A program made the translations under genes and the position numbers. 64,000 bases of DNA from BOG-908 sp964242595. Lineage in GTDB: Bacteria > Pseudomonadota > Alphaproteobacteria > Acetobacterales > Acetobacteraceae. Position 1 is the stretch's first letter. Each line of letters starts with the position of its first letter. This document shows, piece after piece, positions 54,023 through 63,289 of this stretch. Location of the stretch: the NCBI GenBank assembly GCA_964242595.1, contig CAXTBC010000011.1, positions 1 to 64,000 of the forward strand. The letters run 5' to 3'. The notes under the pieces are model-generated. The model did no database searches and was not told the DNA's origin. It saw nothing but the letters and a program-made list of their open reading frames with translations.

Positions 54023-55273
54023 ATGTTCAACGCCTTCGAACGCGCCGTAGCCGGCCGCTACCTGCGCGCCCGCCGCGGTGAGCGCTTCGTCAGCGTCATC
54101 GCCATCTTCTCGCTGGTCGGCATCGCCCTTGGCGTTGCCACGCTCATCATCGTCATGGCGGTGATGAGCGGCTTCAAGGACGACCTGCTCTCGCGCATCC
54201 TTGGCCTGCAGGGGCACCTGGACGTTTACGGCAGCACCTCCGCGGGGCTGACGGATTACGACGCGCTGGCCGGCAAGATCCGCGTGCTGTCGGGCGTGGT
54301 TTCGGCAACGCCGGTGATCGAGGGCCAGGTGCTGCTGACGGTGCGCACGCAGAACTCGGGCGGTATAATGCGCGGCATCACGCAGGACGATTTGCGCCAC
54401 CTGCCGTCGATCGCCGGCAACATCCGCCAGGGATCGTTGGACGACTTCCAGGGCGACAACGCCATCGCCGTGGGCCAGGCGCTGGCCGAGCGTTTCGGGC
54501 TGGAGATCGGCTCGAAGCTCACCTTGCTCTCGCCGGAGGGCGCGGTGACGGCGTTCGGCACGGTGCCGCGGGTGAAGGCCTACCGTGTGGTGGCGATCTT
54601 CCAGTCGGGCATGAACGAGTACGACAGCACGTACACCTTCGTGCCGCTGGCCGCCGCACAGGTGTTCTACCAAAAGCCAGGCGCAGTGACGCAGATCGAG
54701 GTGATGGTACGTGACCCGCAGCATGTCGGGGTTGTAGCGCGCGAGGTGCGCGACGCGGTGGACGGACAGAGCTTGCGCATCTTCGACTGGACGCAAAGCA
54801 ACGACAGCTTCTTCGCCGCCGTGCAGGTGGAACAAAACGTGATGTTCCTGATCCTGACCCTCATCATCATCGTCGCAGCATTCAACGTCGTCTCCTCGCT
54901 GATCATGATGGTGAAGGACAAGACGCGCGATATCGCCGTGTTGCGCACGCTGGGTGCAGGGCGCGGCGCCATAATGCGTATTTTTTTGATGTGCGGCGCC
55001 TCGGTGGGCGTGACTGGCACAGCTGTGGGCACGCTGCTGGGCGTGGTGTTCTGCCTGAACATCGAACGCATCCGGCAGGCGTTGCAGAGCCTAACGGGCA
55101 CCACGCTGTTCGACCCGACGGTCTACTACCTCGAGCACCTGCCGGCGAAGTTGGACCTGGTGACGGTGACGCAGGTGGTGCTGATAGCACTCACGCTCTC
55201 TCTGCTCGCGACACTGTACCCGAGCTGGCGCGCCGCGAGGACCGACCCTGTGGAGGCGCTGCGCCATGAGTGA
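54023..55273 (+). CDS. lolC: Lipoprotein-releasing ABC transporter permease (LolC/LolE type)
   Basis: Inner-membrane permease of 416 residues that extracts outer-membrane lipoproteins for LolA. One N-terminal helix (VIAIFSLVGIALGVATLIIVMAV) is followed by a large periplasmic MacB-like domain (about 45-265) and three C-terminal FtsX-type helices (LILTLIIIVAAFNVVSSLIM and two more). RYLRARRGERFVS at the N-terminus is typical. There is one permease gene only. ATG 54023 has GGAG seven bases upstream. It overlaps lolD by eight bases. Confidence 0.96.
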   Translation: MFNAFERAVAGRYLRARRGERFVSVIAIFSLVGIALGVATLIIVMAVMSGFKDDLLSRILGLQGHLDVYGSTSAGLTDYDALAGKIRVLSGVVSATPVIEGQVLLTVRTQNSGGIMRGITQDDLRHLPSIAGNIRQGSLDDFQGDNAIAVGQALAERFGLEIGSKLTLLSPEGAVTAFGTVPRVKAYRVVAIFQSGMNEYDSTYTFVPLAAAQVFYQKPGAVTQIEVMVRDPQHVGVVAREVRDAVDGQSLRIFDWTQSNDSFFAAVQVEQNVMFLILTLIIIVAAFNVVSSLIMMVKDKTRDIAVLRTLGAGRGAIMRIFLMCGASVGVTGTAVGTLLGVVFCLNIERIRQALQSLTGTTLFDPTVYYLEHLPAKLDLVTVTQVVLIALTLSLLATLYPSWRAARTDPVEALRHE

Positions 55274-55943
55274 TCCGCTCGACCTGCGTGCGGTCGGGCG
55301 CGTGTTCAAGAGCGGCGCGGGCGACCTGCCGATCCTGCGCGGGGCCGACCTGACATTGCGGCGTGGCGAGATCGTGGCGCTGGTGGCACCTTCGGGCACC
55401 GGCAAATCCACGTTGCTGCATTTGGCGGGTTTGCTGGAGCGGCCGGATACGGGGGCTGTGCTCGTGGACGGCGTGGATGCGGGCGGGCTCTCGGACTCCG
55501 ACCGCACGCGGATACGGCGGGACAGGATCGGGTTCGTCTACCAATTTCACCACCTGCTGGCCGAGTTCTCCGCGCTGGAGAACGTCGCACTGCCGCAGAT
55601 GATCGCGGGCGTGCCTCGGGCGGCGGCGCGCGCCCGGGCCGGCGAGTTGCTGGCGGCGTTCGGGCTGGCGCCGCGGGCGACCCAGCTGCCGGGCAAGCTT
55701 TCCGGCGGCGAGCAGCAGCGCGTGGCCATAGCGCGCGCGCTGGCCAACAAGCCCGCGGTGATCCTGGCAGACGAGCCGACAGGGAACCTGGATGCGGGCA
55801 CGTCCGACGTGGTGTTCGCCGAACTGCTGCGCATCGTGCGCGGGCAGGGTGTGGCGGCGCTGATCGCCACGCATAACGGCGAATTGGCGGGACGGATGGA
55901 CCGGGTGGTGACGTTGCGGGAGGGTCGTGTGGTTGAGGAGTGA
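55266..55943 (+). CDS. lolD: Lipoprotein-releasing ABC transporter ATP-binding protein
   Basis: Cytoplasmic ATPase of 225 residues energising LolC-type release. Walker A APSGTGKSTLLHLAG, Q-loop YQFHHLLAEFSALENV (LolD signature), ABC signature LSGGEQQRVAIARAL, Walker B VILADEPTGNLD and H-switch IATHNGEL are complete. It ends the proS-lolC-lolD group. The dnaE gene that often follows in relatives is absent here; instead a transposase relic and an RND pair follow. Confidence 0.98.
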   Translation: MSDPLDLRAVGRVFKSGAGDLPILRGADLTLRRGEIVALVAPSGTGKSTLLHLAGLLERPDTGAVLVDGVDAGGLSDSDRTRIRRDRIGFVYQFHHLLAEFSALENVALPQMIAGVPRAAARARAGELLAAFGLAPRATQLPGKLSGGEQQRVAIARALANKPAVILADEPTGNLDAGTSDVVFAELLRIVRGQGVAALIATHNGELAGRMDRVVTLREGRVVEE

Positions 55944-56194
55944 AGCAAGGACGCGGTTGTCTTTGGAGAAACTACAAGCTCAGGTCTCGTTGGCGTCGTT
56001 CGTCCATCTTGACGATCTCGACTTGTAGAAAGAGAATGAAGCTCTGCACAGAAATTCTGCTGCAGACGCCAGGCTCGGAAATCCCGTAGCTCCAATCGCT
56101 CGGAAATAATTTTACGTGCCTGTCTGAACATTCCTGGTGGCAATCAGACGCAACCGCTTGTCTGTAAAGCCTGCTTCATCATTTTAGGATGAGA
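55944..56194. other. Gene-free stretch after lolD
   Basis: About 250 bases with no supported gene, less GC-rich than lolD. It may include the outer part of the insertion sequence whose transposase relic follows; I could not define terminal inverted repeats. Confidence 0.4.
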
Positions 56195-56772
56195 TCGCCG
56201 CAGCGCCACCTATCGAAACGTTTCGCTAATCATCGACTGGTGCATCGCGGTGCAGCAGGTGGGCTTAGACAGGCGCTGAGAACGCGTGTTCAAGGCGCTC
56301 GCCGGCGATGCCGACCACGAGTATGCAATAATTTACAGCACGAGCACTCGCCCATATCAGCTAAGTGTTGGCGACCAAATCAGCGCCGGCCAGACAATCG
56401 GACGATCCCGCGGCAGATAAGTACGAGAGCCAAGTCTCGGTCCACCTAAGGGTGAACAGGTGCGAAACCTTCCGGCGCAAACCAGCTTTTGTCGAAAAAG
56501 GAGCCAGCATCGTGATTGCCGTCAAGCGTGCGATGTGACAAATAGCTGCCTGTATTCACTAAAATTGCGTGAAACGGCCGTCCCTTCCTAATGGCGAACC
56601 GCGAACAGTTGCCCTGCCTCACACCACCTCTACGAAGCACGAACCCTGATCGAGACCCTTTTTGCAACGCTCAAGCAGCTTTAAAGTATCGCCGCTTACT
56701 TCGGAACAACTCGCTAGAATACCTTTTTCAAGATTTCCCTAGCGCCGCGATACCGTCAGCAAACTAACCACA
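56195..56772 (+). pseudogene. IS5-family (IS427-like) transposase relic
   Basis: Plus-strand fragments in order match an IS427-type transposase. They are YRNVSLIIDWCIAV near 56212, then RVFKALAGDADHEYAIIYST (expected DST catalytic Asp now YST), RPYQLSVG and QTIGRSRGR (about 56290-56420). Further on are KACDVTNSCLYSLKLRETAVPS (GDKAYD region, second Asp), and LYEARTLIETLFATLKQL (Y-x-x-R...E region), followed by broken sequence resembling RIATRYDK...ARNFL. In-frame stops and frame changes occur throughout. It is dead. It lies immediately downstream of the RND adaptor gene on the opposite strand. Confidence 0.75.
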
Positions 56773-56776
56773 TGCC

Positions 56777-58078
56777 CTAACTTGCTTTCACCTTCTGACC
56801 GACGATCAGGTTCACCGGAGGGTTCAAGATCACCCGATCGCCCCCCTTGAGGCCGGCACGGATGCGAACCTGGGCGCCGTCGTCGGCGTCCACATCGAGG
56901 TGGCGGACGGCGATTTTTCCGTCTTCGACCACAGCGACGCTGAGGCCGCTGTCGTTGAAGATGACGGCCTGGGTAGGGATGGTGACGATCGCCTGTGCAC
57001 GCGGCTCCTGCAGGTGGACGATACCGTAAAGTCCGGCGCTGAGCGCGCCCTCACGGTTGTCCACGTCCACCTCGGCCAATAGAGTTCGGGTGTTGGTGGC
57101 CAGGGCGGCGGCATTACGGGCGACGCGGCCGTGGAACACGCGGCCGGGTAACTGGGGCACGGTGACGGTGGCGTCCTGACCGTCCTTAAGGCCGAAGAAA
57201 TACTCCTGCGGCACGTAGACCTGCACGCGCAGCACGTCGGTCTTGGCGATCGAGAACAGCGAAGTGCCAGTGCTGGCGTCCGCAGTGACGAGGTTGCCGA
57301 CATCGATGTTGCGGGCGGTGATGACGCCGTTGAAGGGCGCGGTGACGTGCTCGAACCCGGTGAGCTCCACAAGGCGGTTCACCTGGGCGAGCTGGGCGGC
57401 GAGGTTGGCCTGCGCCACGCCCACGCCGGCCGATTGGGTGGACAACGTGGTGCGGTCCTGGTCGCCCTGCTGGCGACTGTCCCAGCCCTCGGTCACCAAG
57501 CGTGAGGTGCGCTGGTTGGTGACGGTGGCCAGGCCGCGCTGGGCGACAGCCTGGCGCAGCGAGGCCTGCATCTGGATAAATTGGGCGCGGGCCTGGGCGA
57601 GCTGCTGGTCGAGGTCGGGCGCCGCGATCACCGCGAGGACGTCGCCGGTGTGAACCTTGCTGCCGATATCGACGTTGCGGGTGCCGATGTAGCCGGTGGC
57701 ACGCGCGTAGAGGGTGGCCGCATCGAAGGCCTGCATGGTGCCGGGCAGGTCCACCACCCTTGGCGCGTCGTCGGCCTTGACGGTGACGGTGCGCACCTGG
57801 GGAACGGCGTCCGCGCGGGTCTGCTGCGCCGTCTTGGCAGCGTTGGAAGTGGCCAGGTGAGTCCAGATACCCAGGCCTATCATGGCCGTCACGAGTACCG
57901 CCGCGCCGATACCGGTGAACACCGCTATACGGTGACGACGGCCGTCCTGGCGCGGGTCGCGGGGCTTGTCCTGCTGGCGGTCGCCAGGCTGGGCGGGCTC
58001 GGCTTCAAGGCCTGGGAGTAGCCGGTCCTCGTCCTTGGCCTTGTCCTCGTCGTAGTCTGGCCGGCTGATCTGGTTCAT
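56777..58078 (-). CDS. RND efflux periplasmic adaptor (membrane fusion protein), second copy
   Basis: HlyD/AcrA-type adaptor of 433 residues, paralogous to 4072-5382. It has a long polar cytoplasmic N-terminus (DEDKAKDEDRLLPGLEAEPA), one anchor helix (IAVFTGIGAAVLVTAMIGLG, about 50-70), lipoyl halves (RATGYIGTRNVDIGSKVHTG; VTAPFNGVITARNIDVGNLV), a helical hairpin, beta-barrel, and membrane-proximal domain. It begins four bases after the upstream permease stop, so the two are co-transcribed leftward. Composition is closer to the host genes than in the first copy. Confidence 0.93.
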   Translation of the reverse strand: MNQISRPDYDEDKAKDEDRLLPGLEAEPAQPGDRQQDKPRDPRQDGRRHRIAVFTGIGAAVLVTAMIGLGIWTHLATSNAAKTAQQTRADAVPQVRTVTVKADDAPRVVDLPGTMQAFDAATLYARATGYIGTRNVDIGSKVHTGDVLAVIAAPDLDQQLAQARAQFIQMQASLRQAVAQRGLATVTNQRTSRLVTEGWDSRQQGDQDRTTLSTQSAGVGVAQANLAAQLAQVNRLVELTGFEHVTAPFNGVITARNIDVGNLVTADASTGTSLFSIAKTDVLRVQVYVPQEYFFGLKDGQDATVTVPQLPGRVFHGRVARNAAALATNTRTLLAEVDVDNREGALSAGLYGIVHLQEPRAQAIVTIPTQAVIFNDSGLSVAVVEDGKIAVRHLDVDADDGAQVRIRAGLKGGDRVILNPPVNLIVGQKVKAS

Positions 58079-58081
58079 CTT

Positions 58082-61000
58082 TCAGGCTCCCTGGTGGGCC
58101 AAGCGCGGTGGCTGGCTCCCACTCTGGCGGTCACGTGAGGTGTCCTGCTTGGCTACCCGGTCGAACTTGCCGAAGACCGAGTAGAGATAGGGTACGAAGA
58201 GCAGCGTTGTCACGGTGCCGACCAGCACGCCGCCGATCACCGCGCGGGCCAGCACGGAGTTCTGCTCCTCGCCCGGGCCACCGATGGCCATCGGCACCAT
58301 GCCCACCAGCATGGCGGCAGCCGTCATCAGCACGGGACGCAGCCTGGTGGTGCCGGCCGAGATGGCGGCTTCCACGGCGCTCATCCCCTCCTGACGCTGC
58401 TCGCGGGCGAAGGTGACGAGCAGGATGGAGTTGGCCGAAGCCACGCCTACCGACATGATGGCGCCCATCAGCGAGGGCACAGAGAGTGTAGTGCCGGTGA
58501 CGAACAGCATCAGCAGGATGCCCGAACCGGCGCCGGGCAGGGCCAGGATGACAGCGAGCGGATCGATGAAGCTTTGGTAGTTCACCACCATCAGCAAGTA
58601 GACGAATACCGCGGCGAACAACAGGCCGATGGTCAAGTTGGTGAACGCGTCGTCCATGCTGCTGATCTGGCCCAGCACGTTTATCTTGTCGGCTACACCT
58701 AGATGGTGGCGTTCGTCGGCGACCACCTTGTTGATCGCGGCTTCGGCACTGCCGAGGTCGGAACTCTGCACGCTGGCGTAGACGTCGTAGACCGGCTGGA
58801 TGTTGCTCTGGTTGTAGTTGGACTGCACCTGCTGGCGCTTGGCGGAAGCCACGTTGCCGAGCAGGTCCGGCACCACCGAGCCGTTGGCCGCCGAAGAGCC
58901 GGCGATCGGGATGTTGTTGAGCGTCTGGAGGTCGTGCAGCTTGTACTCGGGCGTCTGCACGGCGAGGTAGTAGGGAATACCGTTCTTCGGGTCGGTCCAG
59001 AAGTTCGGGGTGACCTGCTCGGACGAGCTGAGGTTGATGTTAAGCTGCTGGGCCACTTGGTCGACGGTCAGGCCGATCTCCTGGGCGCGGGTGCGGTCGA
59101 TGGTGTAGAACATCTCCGGCGCGTCGAGTTCCTGCTGCACGTGTGCGTCAACGATGCCCGGGACCGCGCCGATGCGGCGGGTGATGTCCTTGGCAATCGT
59201 CTGGTTGGCCACGCGGTCGCGGCCCTGGACCTGCACGTCGATCTGCGACGGCACACCGAAGTTGAGGATCTGCGTCGTCAGGTCGGCCGGCTGGAAGTAG
59301 AACTGCACGTCCGGAAAGGCCGAGGATAGCTCGTCACGTAGGATGCGGGTGTAGGCGGCCGTGGTGTGGCTGCGGTCCTCAGCAAGCTGGATCTGGATGG
59401 TGCCATCGTTGACGCCGATGGTGGTACCATCGGTGAAGGCCAGGTTGTACGTGCGCTGCGGCAGGCCGATGTTGTCGAGCATCAGGGTGATGTCGTGCGC
59501 AGGGATGTGGGCGCGGACGTTGTCCTCCACCGCCTGAAAGATTTTCTCCGTGGTCTCGACGCGCGTGCGGGCGGGCGCGCGCACGTGTAGCTGGATGAGC
59601 CCGGCATCGACCTGCGGGAAGAAATCGCTGCCGACGAACATGCTCAGGCCGCCTGCCATGGCAACGATGCAGAGGGCAACGATCGGGGTGACAACCTGGC
59701 GGGCGATGATGACGCCCAGCAGCCAGCCGTAGAAATTGCGGAACGCGTCGAAGCCGCGGTTGAAGCCGTCATGAAAGCGGCCGAACCAGCCCTTGCGGTG
59801 GCTGTCGTCGTGGCCCTCTCCGCCACTTTCGTGGTCGTACTCGCTGCGCAACATCAGGCGGATGATGATCGGTGTAAGCGTGCGGCTGATGCCGTAGGAC
59901 GCGAGCATGGCGAACACCACCGCCTCGGCCAACGGCGTGAACAGGTACTTGGCCGCGCCCTGCAGGAAGAACACGCTGACGAAGACCACGCAGATGGCCA
60001 AAGTGGAGATCAGCGTGGGGATGGCGATGCCGGCGGCCCCTTCCACCACGGCCTCTTCGAAGTCACCCTGCTCCTCGAGCAGGCGGTGAGTGTTCTCGAT
60101 GGTGACGGTGCTGTCGTCGACCAGAATGCCCACGGCGAGCGCCAGGCCGCCGAGCGTCATGGTGTTGATCGTCTCGCCCAGCGCAGTGAGCACGGCGAGC
60201 GAGGTGAGGATGGCAAGCGGAATGGAAACCATCACCACAATGGTAGACCGCCACGAGCCTAGGAAGATGAGGATCATCAGCGCGGTAAGGCCGGCAGCAA
60301 TGGCGCCTTCGCGCAGCACGGAGTTGATTGCGGTCTGCACGAAGACCGACTGGTCGAACAGGAGCTGGATCTTCATCCCGGGCGGAGCTGCCTTCTGGAT
60401 GCCGGGCATCGCGGCCTTGACGCGTTTGACAACGTCCAGCGTGGAGGCGTCGCCGTTCTTGATGATGGTGATCAGGACTGCGCGCTGGCCTTCCGTGCGG
60501 ACGATGTTTTGCTGGACGGCCCAGCCGTCGCGCACGTGGGCCACGTCGCGCAGGTAGACGGTGGTGCCGCCTACCTGGCGAAGCGGCACGTTGTTCAGCG
60601 CCTCGATAGACTGCGCGCTGGCGTTGACGCGCACGATGAACTGCCGGTCGCCCATCTTGGCGTCGCCCGAGGGCAGCGTCAGGCTCTGATTGTTGACGGC
60701 GGCGACCACGTCGTTGGCCGTCAGGCCCTGGGCGCGCAGGGCGTCCGGGTCGAGGTCCACCATGATCTGCCGGTACTTGCCGCCGTAAGGCGTAGGCAGG
60801 GTAATGCCCTGGATGGGGGCGAGCTGCTGGCGCATCTGGTAGATGCCATAATCATACAGCTGCTGCTCGTTGAGCTTGTCCGAGGTGAGGCTGATCTGCA
60901 GCACCGGCACCGAGGAGGCGTTGTACTGTACGATGGTAGGTGGCTGGATGCCGGTGGGCATCAGCGCACGGATGGAGTTGGATGCCGAGACGATCTGGGC

Positions 61001-61318
61001 GATCGCCAGGTCCACGTTCACGTTCGGCTGGAAGTAGATGCGCTCAATGGACAGGCCGGACAGCGTCTGGCTGTCGATCTTCTTGATGTCGTTCACCGAC
61101 GAGCTGATCGAGTACTCGCTATAGGTGCTGACGCGCTGCTCCATCTCCTCCGGCGTGAGGCCGGTGTACTGCCAGATGATAGATACGACGGGGATGTTGA
61201 TGCCGGGGAAGATGTCCTTCGGCGCAATCACGATGGAGCTGACGCCCAGGAAGAGCATCAGAATGGCCACCACGTAGAAGGTGTGGGGGTATTTCAGCGC
61301 AAACTTGACGATACCCAT
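58082..61318 (-). CDS. RND-family efflux transporter, inner-membrane permease, second copy
   Basis: Permease of 1078 residues, same family and layout as 896-4075 (IVKFALKYPHTFYVVAILML at the N-terminus; PGINIPVVSIIWQYTGLTPE). The TM4 acidic pair is D401-D402 in GILVDDSTVTIENTHRLLEE. Slightly longer loop (SEYDHESGGEGHDDSHRKG, about 500-520) contains clustered His/Asp/Glu and is absent from copy one. The C-terminal tail is polar. ATG 61318 aligns with the preferred GTG start of copy one. No outer-membrane channel gene is adjacent. Confidence 0.96.
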   Translation of the reverse strand: MGIVKFALKYPHTFYVVAILMLFLGVSSIVIAPKDIFPGINIPVVSIIWQYTGLTPEEMEQRVSTYSEYSISSSVNDIKKIDSQTLSGLSIERIYFQPNVNVDLAIAQIVSASNSIRALMPTGIQPPTIVQYNASSVPVLQISLTSDKLNEQQLYDYGIYQMRQQLAPIQGITLPTPYGGKYRQIMVDLDPDALRAQGLTANDVVAAVNNQSLTLPSGDAKMGDRQFIVRVNASAQSIEALNNVPLRQVGGTTVYLRDVAHVRDGWAVQQNIVRTEGQRAVLITIIKNGDASTLDVVKRVKAAMPGIQKAAPPGMKIQLLFDQSVFVQTAINSVLREGAIAAGLTALMILIFLGSWRSTIVVMVSIPLAILTSLAVLTALGETINTMTLGGLALAVGILVDDSTVTIENTHRLLEEQGDFEEAVVEGAAGIAIPTLISTLAICVVFVSVFFLQGAAKYLFTPLAEAVVFAMLASYGISRTLTPIIIRLMLRSEYDHESGGEGHDDSHRKGWFGRFHDGFNRGFDAFRNFYGWLLGVIIARQVVTPIVALCIVAMAGGLSMFVGSDFFPQVDAGLIQLHVRAPARTRVETTEKIFQAVEDNVRAHIPAHDITLMLDNIGLPQRTYNLAFTDGTTIGVNDGTIQIQLAEDRSHTTAAYTRILRDELSSAFPDVQFYFQPADLTTQILNFGVPSQIDVQVQGRDRVANQTIAKDITRRIGAVPGIVDAHVQQELDAPEMFYTIDRTRAQEIGLTVDQVAQQLNINLSSSEQVTPNFWTDPKNGIPYYLAVQTPEYKLHDLQTLNNIPIAGSSAANGSVVPDLLGNVASAKRQQVQSNYNQSNIQPVYDVYASVQSSDLGSAEAAINKVVADERHHLGVADKINVLGQISSMDDAFTNLTIGLLFAAVFVYLLMVVNYQSFIDPLAVILALPGAGSGILLMLFVTGTTLSVPSLMGAIMSVGVASANSILLVTFAREQRQEGMSAVEAAISAGTTRLRPVLMTAAAMLVGMVPMAIGGPGEEQNSVLARAVIGGVLVGTVTTLLFVPYLYSVFGKFDRVAKQDTSRDRQSGSQPPRLAHQGA

Positions 61319-61566
61319 GCGAGCCGAAATCCGCCTTTGCTAGAATGAACTGTAAGGTGGCTTACTAAATTTGAGTTTCCAGGGTTGGTGCAGTGCAGTA
61401 AAGCACCTCTCGGGCAAGTGATCTATATGGTCCTGGGTCAGTGGCTTGCCAACCATTCTGCCGTCGCCGGGCAATCGTGGGTTAAGTTAACGCAACCCGG
61501 AAGCGCAGCGCTTTCCTTTGCTGGCCGGGCACGGTAACGCAACCGCGATTACCTGGCGGAGGCCGC

Positions 61567-62592
61567 TTGCTCGTCGAGTTTCTGGAGTGGTGGGGCAGCC
61601 AGCTACGCAGCCTGGTGCCGGCGCGGTTCGACCGGCCGGCGGGCGGGGCGGACGCGCTGATCGCCGATGTCAGCGTGGCCGGCATGCTCGGGTTGCACCG
61701 GCGCCGCCGCGGCACCGAGCAGCGGGTTGTGCAGGTACGCGGCGACGATGCCGCGGCACCCGGGCTGCGCGCAGCGCTGGCCGGGCGCCCGCGCGGTGAG
61801 CCTGTGCTGCTGCGCATTCCGCCAGACTGGGTGCTGGAGCGGCCGGTGAGCCTGCCGCTGGCCGCCGAACGCGATCTGGGCCGGGTACTGGGTTACGAGA
61901 TGGAACGGCTGACGCCGTTCTCTGCCGGCGAGCTGGTGTGGGACCACGAGGTGCGGTCGCGCGACCGGGCGCGGGCGCGCCTGGCGCTCCGGCTGACCAT
62001 GGTGCCACGCGCCTTTGTGGAGCCCACGCTGCAGACGTTGCGCGCGCAGGGAGCGATGCCCGACGCGCTGGAGGCGGTGCTGCCGGACGGGACGCGCGTG
62101 CTGAAGCTGGTGCATGAGGGCGGCGGCAAGGCGGACGGGGTATCCGTGCGCAGCCTGGCGGTAGCGGCGGCGGTGCTGGGCGTGCTGGCGGCCACCTCGC
62201 CGTTCGTCAGGCAGTCTTTGGCGCTGGGCACGCTGCAGGAACGGCTGGAGGCGATGGCCCCGAGGATCGCGCAGGTGGATGCGCTGCGCCGCCGCATCGC
62301 CGGCAGCACGGCCGGCGGCGATGCGGTGGCGGCCGAGACGCGGCGGCTGGGCGACACGCTGGAGGCGCTGGCGGCGCTGACCGAGGTGCTGCCCGACGAC
62401 AGCTACCTGACCGAGTTCACGATGCGCGAGCGCAAGATGACGATGGCCGGCCTGGGGGCCTCGGCGCCCAGGCTGATCAGCGCGCTGTCGGCCGACCCCA
62501 GGGTGCGAAACCCGGCGTTCACCGCGCCGGTGACCAGGAGCGAGACGAACCATCTCGACGTGTTCGCCATACGGGCCGAGTTGGCGCCGTGA
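61567..62592 (+). CDS. Type II secretion GspL/PilN-like protein
   Basis: Bitopic inner-membrane protein, 341 residues. The N-terminal 190 residues are a degenerate ASKHA-like cytoplasmic domain (LLRIPPDWVLERPVSLPLAAERDL, then LGYEMERLTPFSAGELVWDHE is typical of GspL in alphaproteobacteria). One membrane helix (about 197-215, SLAVAAAVLGVLAATSPFV), then a PilN-type periplasmic coiled coil and ferredoxin-like domain (DDSYLTEFTMRERKMTMAGL). The start is TTG 61567 with GGAGG four bases upstream. It is followed by gspM- and gspN-like genes, and would scaffold the secretion ATPase. Confidence 0.8.
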   Translation: MLVEFLEWWGSQLRSLVPARFDRPAGGADALIADVSVAGMLGLHRRRRGTEQRVVQVRGDDAAAPGLRAALAGRPRGEPVLLRIPPDWVLERPVSLPLAAERDLGRVLGYEMERLTPFSAGELVWDHEVRSRDRARARLALRLTMVPRAFVEPTLQTLRAQGAMPDALEAVLPDGTRVLKLVHEGGGKADGVSVRSLAVAAAVLGVLAATSPFVRQSLALGTLQERLEAMAPRIAQVDALRRRIAGSTAGGDAVAAETRRLGDTLEALAALTEVLPDDSYLTEFTMRERKMTMAGLGASAPRLISALSADPRVRNPAFTAPVTRSETNHLDVFAIRAELAP

Positions 62593-62649
62593 AGCACGCA
62601 ACCATCTCGTTTCAATGCGCGAGCCAGCCGAACGGTGCGTGCAAGATGA

Positions 62650-62700
62650 ACAAGAGTTTTTTGCTTCTTTTTTGTAAGAAAGAAGGCCTTGCTTCCTTGC
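62650..62700. repeat. Nested A/T palindromic element, copy H (half copy, gspL-gspM gap)
   Basis: A single arm: AAGAGTTTTTTGC, then TTCTTTTTTGTAAGAAAGAA and GGCCTTGCTTCCTTGC. The orientation corresponds to the right arm of full copies. No clear left arm precedes it. It ends about ten bases before the GspM-like start codon. Confidence 0.8.
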
Positions 62701-62710
62701 GGCCCCGGCC

Positions 62711-63289
62711 ATGATCGCCACCCTGCCCACAGGCCAACGCGGCCAGATCCTCGCCGCGGCCCTCGCCATCCTGGCCCTGGTGATCGTGTGGCTGGGCGTG
62801 ATCGGCCCGGTGGCCGACTGGTACGGTGGGCGCAGCGAGGAGATCACCGCGCTGCGCGCGCGCGTGGCGCGCGAGGCGGCGCTGATCCAGACATTGCCGG
62901 CGCTCCAGGGCCAGGCGGCGCAGGCGGCCCGCGCGCCGGCGCGCGCGGTGCTGGCCGGCAACTCCGACGCGATTGCCGGGGCGACGCTGCAGGAGCAGGT
63001 GCAGGCGATGGCCGGCACGGCCAACGCGCAGCTGACGAGCATAGAGACGCTGCCGGCCGAGCAGGCCGGGCAGTATAGGCGGATCGGCGTGCGGGTGGAG
63101 CTGAGCGCACAGTTGGCCGTGGTGGTTGCGCTGCTGCGTGGGATAGAGGACGCCCAGCCTAGCATGCTGGTGGACGATGCCAGGCTGACGGCAACCCCGG
63201 TGGGTCCGCAGAACACGCAGCTGCCGATGGACTGCGCGTTCACGGTGTATGCCTTCAGGATCGGCACCGCCAAGGACGACCAGCCGTGA
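62711..63289 (+). CDS. Type II secretion GspM-like protein
   Basis: Small bitopic protein of 192 residues: a short cytoplasmic N-terminus, one helix (ILAAALAILALVIVWLGVIG, about 13-32), a coiled coil (about 45-75), and a small ferredoxin-like periplasmic domain (AQLTSIETLPAEQAG, VRVELSAQLAVVVALLRGIE), as in GspM of the type IIb group. It would pair with the GspL-like protein. The stop overlaps the next gene start (GTGA). Confidence 0.78.
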   Translation: MIATLPTGQRGQILAAALAILALVIVWLGVIGPVADWYGGRSEEITALRARVAREAALIQTLPALQGQAAQAARAPARAVLAGNSDAIAGATLQEQVQAMAGTANAQLTSIETLPAEQAGQYRRIGVRVELSAQLAVVVALLRGIEDAQPSMLVDDARLTATPVGPQNTQLPMDCAFTVYAFRIGTAKDDQP

